Assembly: GCA_963971305.1 (NCBI GenBank)
Contig: OZ020304.1
Location: 5,465,576 to 5,529,575, forward strand
Direction of reading: 5' to 3'
DNA: 64,000 bases
Origin: Arcuatula senhousia
Taxonomy: Eukaryota > Mollusca > Bivalvia > Mytilida > Mytilidae
Position 1 is the stretch's first letter, and each line of letters begins with the position of its first letter. Made by a program: the position numbers and the translations under genes. The notes under the pieces are model-generated. The model was not told the DNA's origin, searched no databases, and saw nothing but the letters and a program-made list of their open reading frames with translations. Positions 58,352-64,000 of the stretch are shown here, in pieces.

Positions 58352-58465
58352 TTGTACAAGTGGTGCCGTGGCTGTTTTGGGAACACAGACAGTCATGCTT
58401 GCCATTTCCTCTATCTGCACATATTGCGTTATCTGTGCAAGAATCCTTATCACAAGATGTAAAAT
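58352..58465 (-). CDS. host gene exon: EGF-like domain, 114 bp, phase 1-1
   Basis: Minus-strand acceptor cagattttttttgcag-type polypyrimidine tract and a GTGCGT donor. It reads (D)FTSCDKDSCTDNAICADRG, then NGKHDCLCSQNSHGTTCT. The spacing C-x4-C-x5-C-x9-C-x-C-x8-C is a textbook EGF fold. Length and phases are identical to the EGF exon at 25797-25910. A competing donor four codons on is possible, but the chosen one gives the symmetric phase. It is the most 5' exon of the host gene seen here. Confidence 0.78.
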
Positions 58466-58499
58466 CTGCAAAAAAATTGATCTAGAAATCAGTGATCTA

Positions 58500-59190
58500 C
58501 AGCAAACAAATAAATACCCCGAGCGCAGCATATTGAACCCTGTATTTGAGGCCCAATATGGATTGTCAATTGCTTTGGACACATGCAGCTCATGGCAGAC
58601 TGGACAAAATGTTTTGACACATGCATCCATTGATCGACTTTCCACCCACATTTCACAAGAAATTCAATATTTTTTTAAACGCAGATAAATAAAGTAATAC
58701 AGTAACAATAATACATGCTACATTTCATATTTACCCCTTTTGGCCCCTAACACTATAAGGGGGATGTGTCACAAAATTAATCCTCAATTTTGTAAATCTA
58801 CTACTTGACAAGAATGTATTTAAGCAAAAAAATCCAAATTATACAATAAATTTAAAAGTTTCCATTTTGGCCCCTTACGGCCCCTAATTTAATAACAAAA
58901 AAAAGAGAGTTGCAATAATTAATATTTCAATTTGCTTTCACTTCTAGACAAGACTTAACTTGCAAAAAACAAGAGGCTCCTTGGAGCCTGAATTGTTCAC
59001 CCAGTCTTTTCTATTAGCTATTACTCATACAATGGGTCATCTGACAGCTTCAACCTAATGCAGACTTTTGAAAAGCTTAATGAGCTGAAGGTTTAAGCAA
59101 GCAACGGCATTTCTCTATCTGCAATAGTTTTCATTCTATAGGCAAAAAACATATATAAACACCATTTTTAACCTTTGATTGGTTGTCTGC
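58500..59190 (+). repeat. pearl-like fragments
   Basis: 58520-58640 has the left-end text of the ATACGACCGCA-arm family ('ttgaaccctgtatttgaggcccaatatgga') but with a different arm (ACCCCGAGCGCAGCATA). 58700-58900 has its 'ccccttttggcccctaa' text. 58966-59000 is a left end of the CTCACCTG-arm family (AAGAGGCTCCTTGGAGCC hairpin) followed by one or two units. Confidence 0.5.
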
Positions 59191-59420
59191 CCGAGACACT
59201 GCAGTTAGATATGCATCTCGTGGATAGCATGCTTATTTTTGTTTGAACATCTGTTGATCTCACTTGAATAAAAAGACAAACAAAAGGTATCAAAAATGCA
59301 CCAAAACGTTTTTATGCTAAATTATTAAAATTGATAATAGAAAGGAGGTACTTTTTTATTTGATTACTTTTTTCACATGTTTGCTTTACAAAATACATAC
59401 AGGATAATTTTCCTATGAGT

Positions 59421-59813
59421 TATAATGGAACCTTATCCCAACATCCGTAGGATGTGCAGGATAAGGGTCATTATATGAAGAAGCCTTAGGGCTTCGAGGA
59501 TTAATAATTGAATCTTTTATTTCTAATCAAGTCGCACGCCTTTCTTTACAGATGAGTGATTTTCACCTGACAGGTGTCCTATATAAGCATAAACACACCT
59601 GACTGCATTCTCTTTTTAAAGCCTAAATATATATGTACCAAAGTTCTCATTTTTGTTTTCTTTCAGTAGTGGGAAGTAGATGAATAAATTTTAATCATAC
59701 ATCTAAAAAATGGGAGGGAACTTATTAATCCTCGAAGCCCTTAGGCTTCTTCATATATATAATGACCCTTATCCAGCACATCCTACGGATGTTGGGATAA
59801 GGTTCCATTATAT
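59421..59813. mobile_element. 393-bp MITE with terminal inverted repeats of about 85 bp
   Basis: The left TATAATGGAACCTTATCCCA and right TGGGATAAGGTTCCATTATA are exact inverse copies. The inverted repeat continues through ACATCCGTAGGATGTGC and AGCCTTAGGGCTTCGAGG to GATTAATAA with few differences. The TIR itself holds two smaller palindromes. The core of about 220 bp is non-coding. TA or TATA may be the duplication. Confidence 0.78.
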
Positions 59814-60276
59814 TTCATAATCCAGGGCTATTCTCGTATTAAAAATTGAATCTTTATAGCAGAACAAAAAATGATCCAAAGACAATCACAACATACCAAA
59901 ATCAAGACATAAAACATGTTACAAATGAAACCTTCATTTTGAGTGTATGTTGTATAATGTACCTTATTCCACCTCCAAATTAAAGCAATGTTTTTTGTCT
60001 AAGTGTGTAAATATCATGAAGCTTCAAACATGTATCTACTGTAAGTGTGTAAATATCATGAAGTTTTGAACAGGTATCTACACTGATGAAATCACACTAA
60101 AAATCCAACATCAAACCTCAACACCAAATAAAACTTTGTAATGAAATCAAATAATAAATACAACATTTAATATTCCCAATATAAATGTACAAATATTAAA
60201 TTTTTAAGTTCATAATGTTCAATAAGTTGCTCAATACACCACTGTAATCCCTCAAATCAGACACTGCAGTTAAATA
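59814..60276. other. 3' flank of the DIRS-like fragment
   Basis: A+T-rich, with a tandem pair 'gtaagtgtgtaaatatcatgaagctt'-like segments near 60000-60070. No gene is seen. It may be part of the DIRS-like element's 3' non-coding end. Confidence 0.3.
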
Positions 60277-61573
60277 CTATTCTGTAGACTGGTCCTCCCT
60301 GGACAACTGTGAATTAGTCCTATCCTTCTTGGATGACTGTAAACAAGAGTTGAATAAAGTATTAGTAAAACTTTCACTTGGAGTCTTAATATCTCTATAA
60401 TAAAACTTGTTAAAAGTTCTAGCTGATGACCAATTTGCAGTTTTCATGATATTTTTAAGTGACATACCAGAATTTCTAACTGCTGAAGTTGCAGCACCTC
60501 GATAAGAATGTGCTTTAAACACAGAGGTGTTGATACCTGAGTTTTGTAAAACAATTTTAAGCCATCTAGCTATAGTACAACTAGTGATACTTTTAAAAGT
60601 TTTAAAAAAAACAAACAATCTGGTTGATTTCCTAAGCTTAGATGTTCTTGCTAAATAAGAACGAATTGATCGAACAGGGCAAATTTTTGGATCCTTATAA
60701 AAATTTAGAGTCACATTGTTGTCAACATGACCTGGTCTTGTTGTCTTCAACAAACATGTAATTTTAAACACAATACATGTAGAATCTTTATTTCTAGAGA
60801 CATAATTCAAATCAAGTTTAGCTAAAGTTTGAGATCTTTGTGCTGTAGCTAAAGCAACCAGTGCTATACATTTTAAAATTAATTCTTTCAGTGAAAGATT
60901 TTAGTGCGGATAAAGAGTTCTAAGATACTTCAATACTTTGCCATTGTTACATTCCAGGTAAATGAATATTTACACAAAGGGGGTCTTTTATTAAAAACAC
61001 CCTTCATAAATCTTTTGAGTGTATTATTGTTCTCATCTAAACCAAAAAATGTCAGAGTCTGACAAATAGCTGCTTTATTCATATTGATGCAACTAAAAGA
61101 TTTTCCATTCTCAAAAAGGTAAGTAAGGCAATGAATAATGTTATTTATAGAGGTCTCAAAGGGATTAACCTCCCTTGTACTACACCAGCATACAAATCTC
61201 TTCCAAGCCAATCCATATTGCTTGTTAGTTGAATCTCGCCAAGAGCAAGATATGATTTTTGAAGCTTTCTTTGAAATTCCCTTATCAAGGAGGTTTCTCC
61301 TGATATAAGACAAGCGATCAGAAACATTTTTCGCTTGTTCATTTGAGGTTTCTGCCCATTGTGGGCTAGAGCTAACAGATCGGAACATTGAGGTAACATC
61401 ACAGGCACATCTATCAAAGACCCTAACAATTTTGGATACCACATTTGTGTTGTGCAAAGAGGAGCTATCAAAATTACTTGTCTCACCTTGTCTTCCTCCA
61501 CTTTCTGTAAGATAGCCGGAATTTGACTAAAAGGAGGAAAAACATAGGGATTAAAATTATGCCAAGAAAAGGA
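60277..61573 (-). pseudogene. DIRS-like retrotransposon: RNase H end and tyrosine recombinase
   Basis: Minus strand, from high to low coordinates. First comes the end of an RT/RNase H region (SWHNFNPYVFPPFSQIPAIL, VRQVILIAPLCTTQMWYPKL). A recombinase N-terminal core domain follows (SCSWRDSTNKQYGLAWKRFV, FETSINNIIHCLTYLFENGK), and then a catalytic domain with KICPVRSIRSYL, the H-x-x-R box in FKAHSYRGAATSA, and the nucleophile region FNKFYYRDI. This order is typical of DIRS-group elements, which integrate with a tyrosine recombinase. The two frames are offset near 61350 and broken between 60930 and 60810. The RT itself is missing; a pearl-like element abuts the break at 61573. Confidence 0.72.
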
Positions 61574-61925
61574 ACAAGAGGCTCCCAGGAGCCTGAATCG
61601 CTCACCTGGTCTTAATGTCAACCCTTTAAATACTTTTGTATAGCTAAATGAGCTGAATGTTTAAGCAATAAAAAGCTTTTCTCTATCTGCAATAGTTTTC
61701 ATTCTTTTTCACCTTAAAGTGCCATAACCCCTTAAAGGGGTTATCTGACAACTTCGACCCTAAAAAGACTTTTGTAGAGCTAATTAAGCTGAACATTTAA
61801 GCAAGCAACAGCTTTTCTTAATCTGCAATAGTTTTCATTGTATAGGCCAAAAACTGTATTTTTTGCCTTTAAGGGGCCATTACCCCTTTGAGGGGTCATC
61901 TGACAACTTTGTATGGAACGCCGCA
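61573..61925 (+). repeat. pearl-like 5' part, CTCACCTG-arm family
   Basis: Starts ACAAGAGGCTCCCAGGAGCC, then TGAATCGCTCACCTGG, with two to three units ('taaagtgccataacccctta', 'gtagagctaattaagctgaac'). Instead of a 3' end it runs into the 21-bp minisatellite. Confidence 0.6.
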
Positions 61926-61931
61926 ACTGTC

Positions 61932-62500
61932 TTATATGGTCACTTTTTGTTATATGATGTCGTTTTGTCTTTATATGATGCCGTTTCGACATTATATGAT
62001 GTCGGTTTATCATTATATGATGTCGTTGTGTCATTATATGATGCCGTCATGTTATTATATGATGTGGACTTATCATTATATGATGCCGTTTTGTCATTAT
62101 ATGATGCCGTCTTGTCTTTATATGATGTCGTCTTATCATTATATGATGTCGTTTTGTCATTATATGATGTCGTATTGTCTTTATATGATGTCTTCTTGTC
62201 ATTATATGATGTGGACTTAGCATTATATGATGCCGTTTTGTCATTATATGATGTCGTTTTGTCATAATATGATGCCGTCTTGTCATTATATGATGTCGTT
62301 TTGTCATTATATGATGCCGTATTGTTCTTATATGATGTCGTCTTGTCATTATATGATGTGGACTTATCATTATATGATGTCGTTTAGTCATTATATGATG
62401 TCGTTTAGTCATTATATGATGGCGTTTTGTTATTATATGATGTTGTTTTGTCGTTATATGATGTGGTTTAGTCATTATATGATTTAGTCATTATATGAAT
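61932..62500. repeat. 21-bp minisatellite, about 26 copies
   Basis: Consensus near TTATATGATGTCGTTTTGTCA, with GCC for GTC and GTGGAC variants. Because 21 is a multiple of three and most units lack stops, several frames stay open on both strands: SLYDVVL and MMSFCHY heptads on the plus strand, HHIMTKR on the minus strand. That is a by-product of the period, so I do not call a gene. Variant units recur in a longer pattern, which suggests block duplication. Confidence 0.85.
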
Positions 62501-62954
62501 CAGAAAAATTCGAAAAATTCAGTTTTATTAAATTAGATAATTTAGAGGAAAAAGTTATTATCATGATGATGGGGTCTACAGAATAGGCAACATTGACCAA
62601 AACCTTTACAGATATAGATATGAAGGTGTCCACATTTTCGCCACTCAGTTGGTCTTTTATAGCACAGGAGTTTAAATTGTCACAATAAATACATGCCCCC
62701 AATACTATTTTTTTCTTCATAAAAATGAAATATTGGATGTCATGGATTACCCCGGAATAACAATTAATGAACAATAGCTAGCCACCAATTATAGATTTGA
62801 CCAAATATATAGTTTTAAAAAGACGTTAAAATGGGTGAAAATGACCCTCACCGTGTCTACGGAATAATGGCGTTAAATTATATAGAACAGAGAACACGGG
62901 AATATTGGCCATTATAATTTTAAGTATATACATGAAGACTCATTTGAAAAATAA
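62501..62954. other. DNA without a recognised feature
   Basis: A 96-codon minus-strand frame (62484-62774) has no known domain. No repeat in the window matches this stretch. Confidence 0.3.
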
Positions 62955-63188
62955 AGAAGGAATAAGTCCATGGAACACGGATGCCTCTCTGACCAAGAAC
63001 AGAAGGTAGAAGGCCGACAGGTTTGAAAGTTTTTTAGATGGCAATGCTGAACCATCCTACCAATTTTCAAACCATTAAACCATGTATGGTTTTTTGAAAA
63101 AAAGCTTACGGAAATCCGTACGGACGAACAGACATGAATAAAACTAAACCCATCTCCCACCGCTGACATGTCGTCGCAGGGCAATAAA
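62955..63188 (+). mobile_element. pearl-like element, TGCCCCC-arm family, short copy
   Basis: 'aagaaggaataagtccatgg', 'gaacacggatgcc' at the left; GCTGACATGTCGTCGCAGGG-CAATAA at the right, as at 27037-27488. Only one core unit, and decayed arms. Confidence 0.55.
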
Positions 63189-64000
63189 CATACAGAAATT
63201 GTGTTAATAAATTACAAAATACAGAAACGATTTTAAAAGAATGCAACATTTAAGGTCATGTAGGTTGTAGCAGAAATGTCCAAAACACCATCGATCCCTG
63301 GTTATAGTTATTTTTTCTTTTTTTTCTTCATCTACGCAGACAATCCTATCAAGCTTTCTAATTCGAGGGAATAAAAGTTCGACTTCACAGTTAAAAATAA
63401 ATAAAAAATGGGTCATACTTTTAAGACAGTGGTCAGTGGTTCTTAGTATAAACAGTTTTAACTTTGTACGATTATCTTGACTTGACGGGTTTTAAAGGCC
63501 AGAAGCCTCTGCAGCGACGTTCAACCTTTCGGTTGATAAACTTGCTGTATGCTTTGAGTCGTCCAGCTCGTCGGCATACCGTGCACCGCCAGTGTTGACC
63601 GTTACAGTTATAAGGGATCCGGTCCTTTCGTGTCGCTGTTACGATGCCTTACTCTCACCACGTGAAGGTTCTGGTCGGAATTTGAGAGTAATATAACGAT
63701 TATCTGTTCGGTTATTGGTACGTTTCGATCTTAAAGGAAAGCAATTAATTTGCCGTTAGCTTAAGTAAATGAATAAAAAAATATATTTTTTTTCTAAATA
63801 TGAGAGACACACAAAGCAAGGTCATTGATCAGACTTGTATGACACAGATTTACCTACAAATTTCTAATATTTTTGCTTTTGAATCCCTTTTAATTGTTAC
63901 ATTAAATAAGTAAATGTATTTCTGGTATGACGCAACAGTATCATGTGTATGAAGAATATTGAATTTCCATATTTTAAGACTTACGTAACTATATATGTTT
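63189..64000. other. unassigned DNA with a GC-richer segment
   Basis: 63470-63720 is clearly richer in G+C and CpG than anything nearby ('cgtccagctcgtcggcatac', 'gataagg...cctttcgtgtcgctg'). It has no long frame and no tRNA or 5S-like boxes that I can find. It could be a short regulatory or exonic segment, or an unknown repeat. Confidence 0.3.

Noticed and set aside
61863..62475. Long frames of 134, 110 and 142 codons on both strands
   Set aside because: They are created by a 21-bp minisatellite whose period is divisible by three. Several frames being open at once argues against a real gene.

Overview
The window looks like non-coding-rich animal DNA, most probably from a bivalve mollusc such as a mussel (Mytilus-like). 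This is an inference. It rests on low GC, no compact gene structure, many dispersed elements with short inverted arms, internal tandem units and an ACGG-type microsatellite (the published bivalve 'pearl' type), a hammerhead-ribozyme retrozyme, Penelope-like and DIRS-like fragments, and small phase-matched exons in large introns. No bacterial operon, rRNA, tRNA or CRISPR array was seen.

Host gene: nine small minus-strand exons form one likely gene running across most of the window (58.5 kb down to 1.95 kb). In transcription order they are EGF-like exon (58352-58465), spacer (51502-51555), EGF-like exon (25797-25910), mini-exon (24037-24071), two beta-sandwich-like exons (22442-22560 and 21700-21897), a gap with at least one unseen exon, mini-exon (5889-5917) and two more beta-sandwich-like exons (2832-2941 and 1952-2122). 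Splice sites and phases agree at each visible join. The order EGF / mini / domain exon 1 / domain exon 2 appears in full once and, without its EGF exon, a second time. The product is probably a modular extracellular or cell-surface protein.

The introns are packed with mobile DNA. Region by region: 0.5-9.1 kb holds pearl-like elements. 9.1-10.6 kb is another one carrying a 359-nt retrozyme with two hammerhead motifs. 10.74-18.18 kb is a 7.4-kb inverted-repeat element made almost wholly of 85-90 bp hairpin units. 18.2-30.2 kb has nested pearl-like elements, host exons and a LINE 3' end.

30.79-51.07 kb is a Ty1/copia LTR retrotransposon with matching 5-bp target duplications. It was split by a hammerhead-bearing Penelope-like terminal-repeat element (12-bp duplication), which was itself split by a 12.5-kb CACTA-type element (3-bp CTT duplication) carrying further small DNA elements. 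A hAT-like element also interrupts the copia body. 51.5-58.5 kb has a pearl-like element with 147-bp units, an A+T-rich array and a broken Penelope-like reverse transcriptase. 58.9-64 kb has a long-TIR MITE, a DIRS-like tyrosine-recombinase fragment and a 21-bp minisatellite.

All transposon coding regions seen are broken or lack catalytic residues. The most notable items are the retrozyme, the hammerhead-bearing inverted repeats, the giant hairpin array, the modular host gene and the shared design of the pearl-like families.
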